Shown: positions 1-8,727 of the stretch, one piece after another
How the letters are laid out: each line of letters starts with the position of its first letter
How positions within the stretch are numbered: the stretch's first letter is position 1
Source: Acidithrix ferrooxidans
GTDB lineage: Bacteria > Actinomycetota > Acidimicrobiia > Acidimicrobiales > Acidimicrobiaceae
DNA length: 64,000 nucleotides
Direction: 5' to 3'
NCBI RefSeq assembly: GCF_000949295.1
Contig: NZ_JXYS01000001.1
Span: 1 to 64,000 of the forward strand
The notes under the pieces: generated by a model
Told to the model about the DNA's origin: nothing
Database searches by the model: none
What the model saw: only the letters and a program-made list of their open reading frames with translations
Made by a program: the position numbers and the translations under genes

Positions 1-75
1 CGTACCCGTATTGGAACGGGTGGTCCTTGTCCTCATTGTGACGAACCAGTCGCCCCCGTCGATCTCGATAACTAA
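1..75 (+). CDS. C-terminal end of an unidentified protein (partial)
   Basis: The first 24 codons are open in frame 1 and end in TAA at 73-75. The tail contains a Cys-Pro-His-Cys pair (CPHC) followed by acidic and hydrophobic residues, which could be half of a zinc-binding knuckle. The gene starts outside the window, so neither family nor length can be judged. It lies just upstream of insertion-sequence debris and may itself belong to a mobile element, but nothing in the visible residues proves that. Confidence 0.45.
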   Translation, partial: RTRIGTGGPCPHCDEPVAPVDLDN

Positions 76-402
76 CCTTCCATAGTTAAATCCAGAGCTC
101 CATCAAAGTTCCCGTAGGTATTTTGATGTACCCAGCATTTTAAGTCGACAATCACCACAAATGCTTCTGTTGTGATTGTGGATTTGTTTGTTACAAAGTT
201 GGTGGTAGTGAGAGATGTCCTAAATAGTAAAGAACCAGCCATATTTTAAAGATTTAATCTAAACAACTAGTTCGCCAGACAGCTCAAATTCCATCAAATA
301 TCGTGCTTTTAGGGGTATTGACATCCGTCTCTGCTACGCTAATGCGTACCCAAGAGAACCGATTGGTTCTGCGATAATGGAGTCTCCATTAAACCCGGGG
401 CG
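76..402. other. Intergenic stretch without a recognisable gene
   Basis: About 330 bases, AT-rich, with frequent stops in all frames. No convincing RBS-linked reading frame is seen. The right edge at about 403 is an abrupt junction with the tandem repeat array of an IS1380 remnant, so it marks a deletion or recombination breakpoint. Confidence 0.5.
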
Positions 403-1166
403 TATCAACTGCACAACCTGACACGGTGCAACTGCACAACCTGACACGGTGCAACTGCACAACCTGACACGGTGCAACTGCACAACCTGACACGGTGCAA
501 CTGCACAACCTGGCACGGTGCAACTGCACAACCTGACACGGTGCAACTGCACAACCTGACACGGTGCAACTGCACAACCTGACACGGTGCAACTGCACAC
601 AACCTGGCACGGTGCAATTGCACACAACCTGGCACGGTGCAATTGCACACAACCTGGCACGGTGCAACTGCACAACCTGGCACGGTGCAATTGAACACAA
701 CCTGGCACGATTCACTGCACGAATACGTGCTATTACAGAAACTGTTACACCACACCAAAGCTTCGACGGTGTTACTTTCAGATCGCAGGACATATCACTC
801 GTTCAGCTAGAAAAGTAATACTGCATCTTGAAGAACACTGGCACTATAAGGATAAGTTCTTAGAGGCTCTTGATCGGATCAGAAAGTTTGAGATCGCCAT
901 CACCTGAACATCTGGTTACCTAACACACTGAATATTACTTGAAGGAACTGCTCTAGAAGACAAGGGACTAGGTCACTATGGCTAAAATGAGATTTCACAA
1001 TCTCAAAAATGACCAAACAGGCTCAACCACAAAGGGAATAGGTCATATTTGGCACTCTGAAACCAGATTTAAGCCATAGACCCTCCGTCAAACCTAAATC
1101 AGTTCCGAAAAACCGACTCAGAGTCACACCGAAGGGCTCAAGCTGGTCCATTTCTGTGGATTCAGG
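403..1166 (+). mobile_element. 3' remnant of an IS1380-family insertion sequence
   Basis: From about 710 to 1166 the sequence is nearly identical to the right part of the fuller IS copy at 52733-54534: the same transposase C-terminus (stop TGA at 905-907), the same 3' untranslated part and the same right inverted end, TGTGGATTCAGG, finishing at 1166. Everything 5' of the internal tandem array is missing, so the left inverted repeat and the DDE residues are gone. Relative to the other copy it has a one-base deletion near 746 (frameshift) and several substitutions. It has the same orientation as the copy about 53 kb away, so the pair are direct repeats. Confidence 0.85.
406..709 (+). repeat. 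Tandem repeat array, 13 units of 23 or 25 bp, in a transposase remnant
   Basis: Units run back to back from 406: eight units of 23 bp (406-589), three of 25 bp (590-664), one of 23 bp (665-687) and a final partial unit (688-709). The 23-bp form lacks one CA dinucleotide of the 25-bp form. Each unit starts CAACTGCAC or CAATTGCAC and ends CACGGTG, so every junction makes GTGCAACTGCAC or the perfect palindrome GTGCAATTGCAC. There are no variable spacers. The native single unit encodes the Ala-His-Asn-Leu-Ala-Arg segment of the transposase; open frames through the array are by-products of the repeat. Confidence 0.95.
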
Positions 1167-1189
1167 CTTACCAAGCTGCCAGGTGGTCT

Positions 1190-1306
1190 TTAGTGACTGC
1201 GGCGCTCCGGGCAGCTTGACTTATGGCTGCACCTTCGCTTTAGCGCCTTGTCCCCTTCGGTGATCTTTTTGAAAGCCTGTTCGGGGGTATGCCTTTTGGA
1301 CTTCAC
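1190..1306 (-). pseudogene. IS3-family OrfA N-terminal fragment
   Basis: On the minus strand a GTG at 1306-1304, preceded by GGAGGA (complement of 1314-1319), opens a 38-codon frame starting M-K-S-K-R-H-T-P-E-Q-A-F-K-K-I. The RHTPEQ...K(I/L) pattern is typical of the N-terminus of IS3-family OrfA helix-turn-helix proteins. Homology fails after about residue 24 and the frame stops at 1192-1190, before the HTH is complete, so this is a truncated relic. A 9-bp inverted repeat (CAAGCTGCC 1172-1180 / GGCAGCTTG 1210-1218) spans the broken end. Family call from memory of the motif. Confidence 0.6.
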
Positions 1307-1593
1307 AACAATTTCCTCCATCTACATTATGGATACAAAGCTCACATTATTAGCGGATCAATTAAATGGAAGCCTTCCACTTGGTTGAAATTTACGGAAA
1401 TCTACTTTGTTAATCTTTGATCGATGATGTATAGTTTGAATTAAGGGACAGACAGATGACCGACACACTTTATTCGCCAGTGTGTATTTTGGGGTTTTTG
1501 CTCTTGTCCTGTGAACACTCCTAATCGCTTTTGGCAATTCGTCGTTGGCCGTCGTCTGTTTTTCATTTTTGTTCGTATTGATGGAGGATTTGG

Positions 1594-4488
1594 ATGAGCG
1601 GATCGAGAGTTTTTAGGGGAATTTCTAAGCGTGTGGTCAAGGTGGCACCTCAGGATCCACTTCGGCAAAAGTTAGTTAGAATATACCCCTCGAACCGAGT
1701 TCTTACAAGCGCTCTCTATCGCTCGGTCTATTCTCGGGATGGCTCTTATTTTGAATATAAACCTCAGGCTATTGTCCGTCTAGGCCAAATCGAAGATGCC
1801 TTGGCGTTGATAGATTTCTCTCGAAACGAGGGTATTCCAATTACATTTCGCGCAGGGGGTACATCTCTATCAGGTCAGACCGTTGGAGAAGGAATTATCG
1901 GTGAACTTCGCACTGGCTTTAGAGGTATCTCGGTGCATGGTGGTGGGGATCTGGTATCCTTCGAGCCTGGTGTAACCGTCAATCAGGTGAATGCGAAGCT
2001 TTCTCCGTTTGGAAGAAAGATTGGACCGGATCCAGCCTCCAAATCGGCGGCGATGATGGGTGGAGTTCTCTCTAATAACTCCAGCGGCATGCAAGCAGGA
2101 GTGATACAGAACTCCTACCATACTCTTGTCTCGTTGGAGTTTGTGCTGTACAACGGCCACCGATATGACACCTCTAAAGCTGCAGATAGAGAGCGTTTTG
2201 GACGGGATGAGCCCAAGATTGTCAATGGGCTGCTTAGAATTCGCGACGCGATACGGTCAGATATCGAATTGCGCGATCGAATCAAAAGAAAATATCGTAT
2301 AAAGAATGTAACAGGTTATTCGCTGAACTCCTTTTTGGACTTTGATGATCCATGCGACATCTTTTCTCACCTGTTGATTGGCGCCGAAGGTACGCTGGGG
2401 TTTATCGCTAAAGCGACCCTATCGACCCTTCCGATAGAGCCTTATCGGGCAAGTAGATTACTTTTTTTTGCTTCCGACCAAGACGCGGCTAGGGCCGTTG
2501 GGGATCTAGCCGTTATCAATCCGGCTGCGGTCGAGTTATTGGATTATGCATCTCTAACTTCGGTGGTTGGTCGTGTCGGCGTCCCTGCGGTGGTTGAGAC
2601 GATACCGACTGGTTCTGCAGCGTTGCTTTTTGACCTAGCTGCCTCGAGCAGCGAGGCTCTTGAACTTTTGATCGAAGGCGCACAAAGGGTTGTGGATGAG
2701 CTTGCATTGGTGGCAGATACTCCATTTTCGACTTCCGCCAAGGAGAGGGCTCAGTTGTGGTCTGTTCGGGACGGTATCTTTGCGAGCGTCGGTGGTGAAA
2801 GAGCACCAGGTACTACCGTCATCTTGGAAGATGTAGCGGTGGAGCCAATCCATCTTGGTGAGTTGGTGTCGTCTTTGAACGCTTTGTTTGATCGATATGG
2901 ATATGCGGGAGTTATCTTCGGCCATGCCAAAGCTGGGAACGTCCATTTTCTTGTCTGTGACGACATGTCCGATCAGTCTCGTGTCCTTCATTTTTCTACA
3001 TTTATGGACGAAGTGATCGACTTGGTGGTTGGACTTGAGGGGTCACTAAAGGCTGAACATGGAACCGGTCGAGCGGTTGCTCCTTTTGTAGAAAAGGAGT
3101 GGGGCTCAAAGGCCTATGGGTATCTCAAGGAGATTAAAACACTGTGCGATCCGTACGGTTTGTTGAATCCTGGTGTGATTATAAATGATAATCCTAATGT
3201 CCATCTGGAGAAGATTAAGGCCATCAAGATCATTGGGGATAACACAATTGACAAGTGTATCGAATGTGGTTATTGCGAGCATGTCTGTCCCACCAGGTAT
3301 GTCACATTGACCCCAAGGCAGCGTATCGTAGCCCATCGGAGCCATCTGTCTCTTTTGGCAGATGAGGAAATTGATGAGGCTGAGCAAATGTGGCGCGAGT
3401 ACGAATACGCCGGCCGAGATAGCTGTGTAGCAGATGGTATGTGTGCCACGGTTTGTCCAATGGGCATCAATACCGCAGATTTGGTGGATCACGACCGATC
3501 GATGGCAAAGACCAAGACCTCGCAGTTCGTCGCAAAGTTGGCAGCCGAGCGATTCTCGCTAATAGAAACAGCGACTAGAGGGGCATTGGTGGTCAACAAG
3601 CGCATTACGAAGGTTGTGGGGAATCGATCACTAGAGAAATTGAATACGCAACTTCGCAAGTTAGACATTGTTTTACCTAGCCCGCCGGTCAGTCTGGGAA
3701 CTTCCATATCAATTGCGCGCCCAACGCTGCGACGTAGACCAGATGCCATCTATTTTCCATCTTGTGTCTCGCGGATGTTTGGCCAGGGCAACGTCGATGG
3801 TGCGTCTGTGGTTGATTTAGTTCTTAGGGTCGCCGGTCGAGCCGGAATTTACCTTGAGATACCAGAGGATGTCCAGGGAGTATGTTGCTCTCAACCATGG
3901 TCGCATAATGGCTACGAAGACGGAGCTTCGGTCTCGGCCAATAAGGCGGTCGATTCATTTTGGCGTTGGACTCGTTCTGGAGAGATCCCGATTATCTGTG
4001 ACGTAACTTCATGTACGCATAGTCTCATGCAGGAGTTAGGACGGCAATCCTTTGGCGTTAGAGGTGATCTCTTGACCTCCGCCAATAGAGGCCATCATTC
4101 GGACCTTCAAATCAGGGATCTTATAGTTTGGATTGAGGACTTGCTACCGCGTCTCGCGATTACTAATCGGTTAGATCGTGTTTTGATTCATCCAACTTGT
4201 GCCCTTACCCGGGTGGGACTCTCTGAAACCGCGGTGGGAATTGCTCAGCAGCTAGCCAATGTTGTCGTAGTGCCTGAATCGGCGACGTGCTGTGGCGCCG
4301 GAGGCAATCGTGGAATGTTGTACCCCGAAGTAGTCAAGTCTGCTCTTCGGGACGAAGTTATGGAGTTGAAGGGCCTCGTCTTTGACGGTGCATTTTCTTT
4401 TGCTAGCACTTGTGAGGCAACTCTAAGCGATGAGTTGGGCGTCTCATTTGAGCCATTCATATCTCTTGTCGAACGTGCAACTCGGTAG
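1594..4488 (+). CDS. FAD-linked oxidase with Fe-S and CCG domains (D-lactate/2-hydroxyacid dehydrogenase type)
   Basis: A 964-residue fusion of a GlcD-like flavoprotein and a GlpC-like iron-sulfur protein. The N-terminal half is a PCMH-type FAD domain (RAGGTSLSGQ at residues 86-95) followed by the FAD-oxidase C domain with a HGTGR-type motif. Two ferredoxin motifs follow: CxxCxxCxxxCP from residue 555 and CxxxxMCxxxCP from 611. Two cysteine-rich CCG motifs lie near 764 and 899. This architecture is that of respiratory, quinone-linked D-lactate dehydrogenases; glycolate or another D-2-hydroxyacid is also possible. ATG at 1594 has a GGAGG-like RBS. A FadR-type regulator lies convergent 28 bp downstream, suggesting substrate-responsive control. 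Length and cofactor motifs look intact. Confidence 0.88.
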   Translation: MSGSRVFRGISKRVVKVAPQDPLRQKLVRIYPSNRVLTSALYRSVYSRDGSYFEYKPQAIVRLGQIEDALALIDFSRNEGIPITFRAGGTSLSGQTVGEGIIGELRTGFRGISVHGGGDLVSFEPGVTVNQVNAKLSPFGRKIGPDPASKSAAMMGGVLSNNSSGMQAGVIQNSYHTLVSLEFVLYNGHRYDTSKAADRERFGRDEPKIVNGLLRIRDAIRSDIELRDRIKRKYRIKNVTGYSLNSFLDFDDPCDIFSHLLIGAEGTLGFIAKATLSTLPIEPYRASRLLFFASDQDAARAVGDLAVINPAAVELLDYASLTSVVGRVGVPAVVETIPTGSAALLFDLAASSSEALELLIEGAQRVVDELALVADTPFSTSAKERAQLWSVRDGIFASVGGERAPGTTVILEDVAVEPIHLGELVSSLNALFDRYGYAGVIFGHAKAGNVHFLVCDDMSDQSRVLHFSTFMDEVIDLVVGLEGSLKAEHGTGRAVAPFVEKEWGSKAYGYLKEIKTLCDPYGLLNPGVIINDNPNVHLEKIKAIKIIGDNTIDKCIECGYCEHVCPTRYVTLTPRQRIVAHRSHLSLLADEEIDEAEQMWREYEYAGRDSCVADGMCATVCPMGINTADLVDHDRSMAKTKTSQFVAKLAAERFSLIETATRGALVVNKRITKVVGNRSLEKLNTQLRKLDIVLPSPPVSLGTSISIARPTLRRRPDAIYFPSCVSRMFGQGNVDGASVVDLVLRVAGRAGIYLEIPEDVQGVCCSQPWSHNGYEDGASVSANKAVDSFWRWTRSGEIPIICDVTSCTHSLMQELGRQSFGVRGDLLTSANRGHHSDLQIRDLIVWIEDLLPRLAITNRLDRVLIHPTCALTRVGLSETAVGIAQQLANVVVVPESATCCGAGGNRGMLYPEVVKSALRDEVMELKGLVFDGAFSFASTCEATLSDELGVSFEPFISLVERATR

Positions 4489-4516
4489 ATCTATGGCTAT
4501 GCAGTTAGCGACGAAA

Positions 4517-5182
4517 CTATTTTTTGGCTTGGTTGGCGCAAAGGGCGTAGCAAGCCCCGTTTAGATGGTCGGTAAGGCGATCCACGGCTAGGAGTTCGTT
4601 TCTTTCTTCTATTGCAAAGTAGATTCCATGGTGTTCCGAAGATATTCTCTGTTGGCCGAGAGCGTAACGAGCTTGAGCCATTGAGAGCCTTATCTCATCA
4701 AGAAGTGTTCTATAGAGTTCAATTAATCGCTCGCTATTAGTGGCATCCACAAGGCTGGCGTGAAATGCGAGGTCGGTATAGGCAAAGACGGATGAGGGGG
4801 CATCTTCTGGCAATTCGGCCAATTCATCGGCAGCCTTTAGTGCTGCCGATGGAGCCAAGTTGTTTTTGGCCAGATGGCGAACGACAGATGTCTCAATCTG
4901 AATTCGAACAAAATATAGATCCTCTATGTCGCTTTTGCTCAAATGTGGAACATAGGCAGGCTTGTTTGGACGACGGCGTAGTAAGCCGTCATGAGTGAGA
5001 GATTGAATCGCTGACTTCGCCGTTGGACGTGAAACTCCATAGGTTGAAGCTACTTCCGTTTCGGTAACCAGAGACCCGGCTGGGATGTCTCCATCGAGGA
5101 CTTTCGAGCGAAGCTCCTCGGTTAGTGCTTCAGAGATTGAGACCGTCTTTGAAATCACGCTCTTTCTGGCGTCGTCGTTCAC
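4517..5182 (-). CDS. GntR/FadR-family transcriptional regulator
   Basis: A 221-residue protein with an N-terminal winged helix-turn-helix of the GntR type (residues about 12-78; the region E-T-E-V-A-S-T-Y-G-V-S-R-P-T is the recognition-helix part) and a C-terminal all-alpha FCD effector domain (about 85-210). GTG start at 5182 with AAGAAGG about 8 bases upstream. FadR-subfamily members commonly repress organic-acid utilisation genes and release DNA on binding the acid; here the convergent neighbour is a 2-hydroxyacid dehydrogenase, so lactate or glycolate is the natural guess for the ligand. A perfect 10-bp inverted repeat lies in the region upstream of its start (5325-5360) and could be an operator. 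Confidence 0.85.
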   Translation of the reverse strand: MNDDARKSVISKTVSISEALTEELRSKVLDGDIPAGSLVTETEVASTYGVSRPTAKSAIQSLTHDGLLRRRPNKPAYVPHLSKSDIEDLYFVRIQIETSVVRHLAKNNLAPSAALKAADELAELPEDAPSSVFAYTDLAFHASLVDATNSERLIELYRTLLDEIRLSMAQARYALGQQRISSEHHGIYFAIEERNELLAVDRLTDHLNGACYALCANQAKK

Positions 5183-5324
5183 TAGTATTTACCTTCTTTA
5201 GCCGCTTTTACCTCAATGTTAGTAGTTGAATGAGGATCGCTAGGACTGATAGCTCGTAGTTGTGGACCGTATTCAATGAAGGTAACTATCGATTCAGGTG
5301 ATCTATCGGGATGCCAAACTAGGT

Positions 5325-5360
5325 TCGATTACCCCAGCACAAAGAAGCTTGGGTAATCGA
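5325..5360. promoter_or_regulatory. Perfect 10-bp inverted repeat, possible operator
   Basis: TCGATTACCC (5325-5334) and GGGTAATCGA (5351-5360) are exact reverse complements with a 16-base loop. No T-run follows on either side, so it is not a good intrinsic terminator. It sits about 140 bp upstream of the GntR/FadR gene start and could be its own operator or that of a divergent transcript. Confidence 0.4.
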
Positions 5361-5915
5361 CTCCGTTTGGCTAGCCGTGGCAAACATCCGCAAAGATCAC
5401 ATTGAATAACTATTTAAGGTTTGATTATCCTTAGCAAACTAGTGCCGACCCAAGCGACAAAAGGTCAGTTTGGCCCCGTTGTCAATACCTTTAGTCCGCA
5501 GCGACCTCTTTATCGGTACAAAGCTTTCGCAGGGGATTCGCCAGGGCGAATATCGATGGTAATCGATTTGCTAATCGCTGATGAGACTACCTTTGCGAAG
5601 TTGGAATAACACTCGTTACGATAGCCACAGCCCCATTGGAACTCTAACAATTAAAGTGTGGTTCTTTGAAGGATGGTTATATCCCGTGGTGATTCTTGAC
5701 CAGATCTATGATGAGTCTCGTCTTTAGAGAAGGCTTCATTCGTCTGAGAACTGCCCGGAACTCCTGAGCCAGCGCCAATTTAGCCAAGATGCCCATCGAT
5801 ATCGAAGAGCCACGACATTCGATGAGATCTGAATGATGAGTCCGCTAGTTATTGGTTCGAGCCTAAGTTTCATTATGAAACTGGTTTGTCGGCCAGTCCC
5901 TTCGTCGAAACAAGG

Positions 5916-6020
5916 TTAGCTGAGACTGCTTGCCCACTGATCGACAAAGCGAGCCACGGTCACCACTGTAGCGAGACCCAAAAAAGTGACTCTAGGTTCT
6001 TGTTGCTTTAGCTTTTTCAT
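5916..6020 (-). CDS. Possible 34-residue hydrophobic small protein
   Basis: Too short for most gene callers. ATG at 6020, preceded by AGGGGG about 8 bases upstream, begins MKKLKQQEPR and continues with a mostly hydrophobic stretch TFLGLATVVTVARFV before a short polar tail and TAA. The positive N-terminus followed by a hydrophobic stretch would suit a small single-pass membrane protein. No family is recognised, the neighbourhood is gene-poor, and it may be chance. Confidence 0.25.
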   Translation of the reverse strand: MKKLKQQEPRVTFLGLATVVTVARFVDQWASSLS

Positions 6021-6224
6021 ACGACGACCCCCTTTGACAAAAACTAGAATTTTACGAGGATTTTTGGGACTTGTTAAGATTTCTAAATGATAGATAAGTT
6101 ATTGTTTGGCATTTAGGAAACTAGATGATAGGGCTCCAGTTCACTTGGTATGCATTACGACCAATTCGGCACCTAAGAGTCCTGGGCTACTGCATCATCA
6201 ATAAAGACCTATTCACATAAGGTG

Positions 6225-6298
6225 CCCAAGTCTGTATTGAATCGCCCAAGTGCCCTGCCATTGAATCGCCCAAAGATAAGGACGTGATATTGCCCAAG
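6225..6298. promoter_or_regulatory. Four phased GCCCAA boxes
   Basis: GCCCAA occurs at 6225, 6245, 6269 and 6293 (steps 20, 24, 24 bases), the middle two inside a longer shared core ATTGAATCGCCCAA. Looser GCCC copies follow near 6327 and 6357. Spacing near two helical turns suggests an array of binding sites for one regulator, about 300 bp upstream of the acetate-transporter-like gene. No binding protein can be named. Confidence 0.35.
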
Positions 6299-6592
6299 AA
6301 TTAAGAACGCTGCGCTGGCGCTATTTGCCCGGGGTGATGTGAACTGCCTTGGTTTTGCCCGTCCAACTTCAACTGCCACATTTGCGTTGGCGAGGAATTA
6401 AATGGCTGGAAGCTTGGCGGTGTTTTGAATCATTACTGGCGAGGTGACTGCCCTTTGGCCCTGTTTTTTTCCTTGGCGTATGATTGTCAGACACGTATAC
6501 TTGTCTGATTTGTATTTGTGACTTATGTCATATATCATCTACAACAACAGATCGCGTCTGGAGAAGATCTGTTAGAGAAAGAGAGATTATTC

Positions 6593-7228
6593 GTGAGTAC
6601 ACGCGAAAAAACTGCCCAAATTTCAGGGTTGGAGCCACAATGGGATCCGGCGACTCCAACTGTCCTAGATAATCGAGCCGATCCAGGCCCGCTGGGCGTT
6701 CTTGCCTTTGCGACTGGGTCATTGCTTTTGAATTTTGTCAATGCAGGAGTCCTCGATGGAAAGGCGACAGCCTTGATCATTCCGGTAGGGATTGTGCTAG
6801 CTGGTTTGATCCAAATTATTGTTGCCCTCGGTGAATACTCGCGAGGGAATACCTTCACTTACGCTGTTTTTGGAACATACGGAGCTTTTTGGATTATCGT
6901 CGGCCTTTGGATTTGGCACTTTGCACCTATGGCTGGTACTGCCGGAGGTAAAGCTTTTGGAGCGTTCATAGCGTGTTATGTACTTATGACTGTCATCTAC
7001 TTTTTATGCGCCCTTAGGATCGAAAAAGTACTTGCCGTGATCTTTGCCTTGATCGTAATTGCGCTATCCTGTGCGTCTATTTCAAACTGGACTGGTTCCG
7101 CAAGCATAGGAAAGTTTGGCGGCTATGTCGGGATTGTCTTTGCTTTGATTGCTTTTTATAAGGCTGCCGCTGATATCTTGGCCTTTGTCTACAAGCGCGA
7201 AGTTCTTCCTTTGGGCAAAGTAAAGTAA
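6593..7228 (+). CDS. satP: GPR1/FUN34/YaaH-family acetate/succinate transporter
   Basis: A 211-residue membrane protein with six predicted transmembrane helices. The N-terminus carries the family signature region: D-P-G-P-L-G-V-L-A-F-A followed by helix 1 (the NPAPLGL-like motif). Family members move acetate and related short acids across the inner membrane, as a channel or with protons. I prefer the GTG at 6593 (GAGAG RBS 7 bases upstream; protein starts MSTREKTAQ) to an upstream ATG at 6518, which would add 25 residues unlike the family. The gene stands alone. In an acidophile such a carrier could also matter for organic-acid stress. Gene symbol assigned by family only. Confidence 0.8.
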   Translation: MSTREKTAQISGLEPQWDPATPTVLDNRADPGPLGVLAFATGSLLLNFVNAGVLDGKATALIIPVGIVLAGLIQIIVALGEYSRGNTFTYAVFGTYGAFWIIVGLWIWHFAPMAGTAGGKAFGAFIACYVLMTVIYFLCALRIEKVLAVIFALIVIALSCASISNWTGSASIGKFGGYVGIVFALIAFYKAAADILAFVYKREVLPLGKVK

Positions 7229-8219
7229 AGTGAGGTTGAGCGCCGAGTAATGAAAAATTGATAACTTTTTAAGGATGTCCGGATTAAGGTTTAAGAACTA
7301 TCTGAGATCTGTCCCCCAAGTCAATTTGACTTCTTGGCCCCGGATCATCCTTATCCATCCTCTTGATCGGTCTCGGTTGATTAAGAGGATTTCGTTTTTT
7401 TAGATCTTGACGCTGTTAGGAATTGAGCCACCTTGATTACTTTATCGAGTCTGTAATGGTGCTTTGAGCGAGTTTTAGCATCGTTATCGGGAATCTTGAA
7501 TTTTGGTTCTCGAACCTTCGATTGTATTTGAGTACTTATGTTGTCAGTAATTCTCTCTAATGTCATTCCTTTGCTCGGGATCCGGAGTTAGTTTGCCAAT
7601 CTTGGCGTTTTGAATTATTAGTTTTGAGCCGATCTATTAGTCTTGCTAGATTTCGTCATTCTATGATATTGCGATCCTCAATGTGCGCCAATTTAGCCAA
7701 TTGAACCAATCGACGAAGCCATCCCCGCGAAGGCGGTACCAGAGCGACGAGAGCTGACTGGGTGTCATATATGACCTAATCGAGGAGCCAGCTCTGAGCT
7801 TTAGATAGTGCTTCTTTTAGTATTCATGAAGATCATTATTAGTATCCGTTTTAATTTTTATGATTTTATGTAGCGATGCTACGGGAGTGATCCCTATAGC
7901 TATCCAAGAGGATTTTTTCATTTTGAGGGTTTGGCTAATTGAAACGTTCCAAGATCAAAACTTTTTAATTCTTTTAGCTAGCCAGACGTATTTCCTATCT
8001 AACGTTTCATTGCCTATGTTTTGGAACGCTAACACAGGATAAAATAGTTTGTGTGACTATCACTGTGCCAGCGCTTTTCCTTTGAAGGGATTTGTGTTTT
8101 GGATTGATGCTTAGGTCTAATAAGGTCTTGCTCCCATAAGGCTTTACCAAGTGTTGGATTGATCGCAATGGATTTGGAGCAATTTAAGGCCAAGGGGAAG
8201 TTGGACCAAGGGTCGATTT
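7229..8219. other. Gene-poor gap with a small palindrome
   Basis: Nearly 1 kb without a supportable gene. A perfect 12-bp palindrome GTCATATATGAC lies at 7764-7775, nested inside a wider AGAGCTG...CAGCTCT repeat, and could be a regulator site. A 61-codon minus-strand frame (7381-7566) and a 60-codon plus frame (7860-8042) have poor or absent ribosome-binding sites and no recognisable domains. Confidence 0.45.
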
Positions 8220-8438
8220 GATTTGGCTGCTACCGCGTTTTTTGTTTTGGTCGCGGCTTTAGTGGGCTGTGGAGGGACTTGTATTCCACCAATAGGTTGG
8301 TAGCAGCTCAATGCTAAGGTGTCCAGGATTGTTCCAAACGAGGCTTTGAACCCCCAAGATAAATACTATGAAACGATCCAGAGTGCGGTTTGTTCTGGTT
8401 ATAAGTCTGTGGTGGTCACGTTCGCTTTGGAGGGCTAG
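8220..8438 (+). pseudogene. Decayed lipoprotein, probably ABC-type substrate-binding protein N-terminus
   Basis: One frame reads a hydrophobic signal segment DLAATAFFVLVAALVGCGG with a lipobox-like LVGC, then an in-frame TAG at 8301-8303, then continues in the same frame as KVSRIVPNEALNPQDKYYE and a Gly-Tyr-Lys-Ser-Val-Val-Val segment to a second stop at 8436-8438. The part after the stop resembles the first beta-alpha unit of sugar-type periplasmic binding proteins (inference). The internal stop, missing start and missing remainder mark it as a dead fragment. Confidence 0.45.
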
Positions 8439-8502
8439 CTCTCACTGTAAAAGTTTTGGGTTGCATTTTTTGCTTTAGAATTTATTTAAATCAGAGAGGC
8501 GC

Positions 8503-8546
8503 CAGTCACTTAGGTTTTGCTTTCCAGCCACTTAGGTTTTGCTTTA
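8503..8546. repeat. 22-bp tandem duplication
   Basis: Two adjacent 22-base copies, differing by one base near the start and one at the end, each containing CACTTAGGTTTTGCTTT (8503-8524 and 8525-8546). It lies upstream of the Xer recombinase gene and has no visible function. Confidence 0.7.
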
Positions 8547-8727
8547 AAGAGGAGAGTTGGGAGCAAAATGATCAAGGTATTTGGTGCTATCGTTTGTCTT
8601 AGAATATTTTAATTTTCAAGATTCTAAGTGTTGAGTTCTCGGCAAGATCTGCCGATAACTTAAATTGTTGTTGGTTTCGAAGTCATCATATTTTTATAAC
8701 GGTGAGTCCGTAGTAAGTTGGGGAGCT

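Larger units (their letters stand above)
5183..6592. other. Long gap with scattered small signals
   Basis: About 1.4 kb with no normal-sized gene. It holds an inverted repeat at 5325-5360, a possible tiny membrane ORF on the minus strand (5916-6020) and a run of spaced GCCCAA boxes (6225-6298). A 62-codon frame at 5421-5609 has no RBS and no recognisable product. The rest shows nothing I can support. Confidence 0.5.

Noticed and set aside
406-709. CRISPR array
   Set aside because: Units are contiguous with no unique spacers, and the same sequence occurs inside a transposase gene at 53992-54088.
334-818. Several overlapping frames through the repeat array as Cys-rich proteins
   Set aside because: The array happens to be open in several frames; the peptides are just the repeat read in turn, with no RBS, and the DNA is a transposase remnant.
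5845-5875. tRNA T-arm-like GGTTCGAGCC
   Set aside because: No acceptor, D or anticodon stem can be paired around it.
7381-7566. 61-codon minus-strand ORF
   Set aside because: The AAAGGA directly abuts the ATG with no spacing; sequence is Lys-rich without a match.
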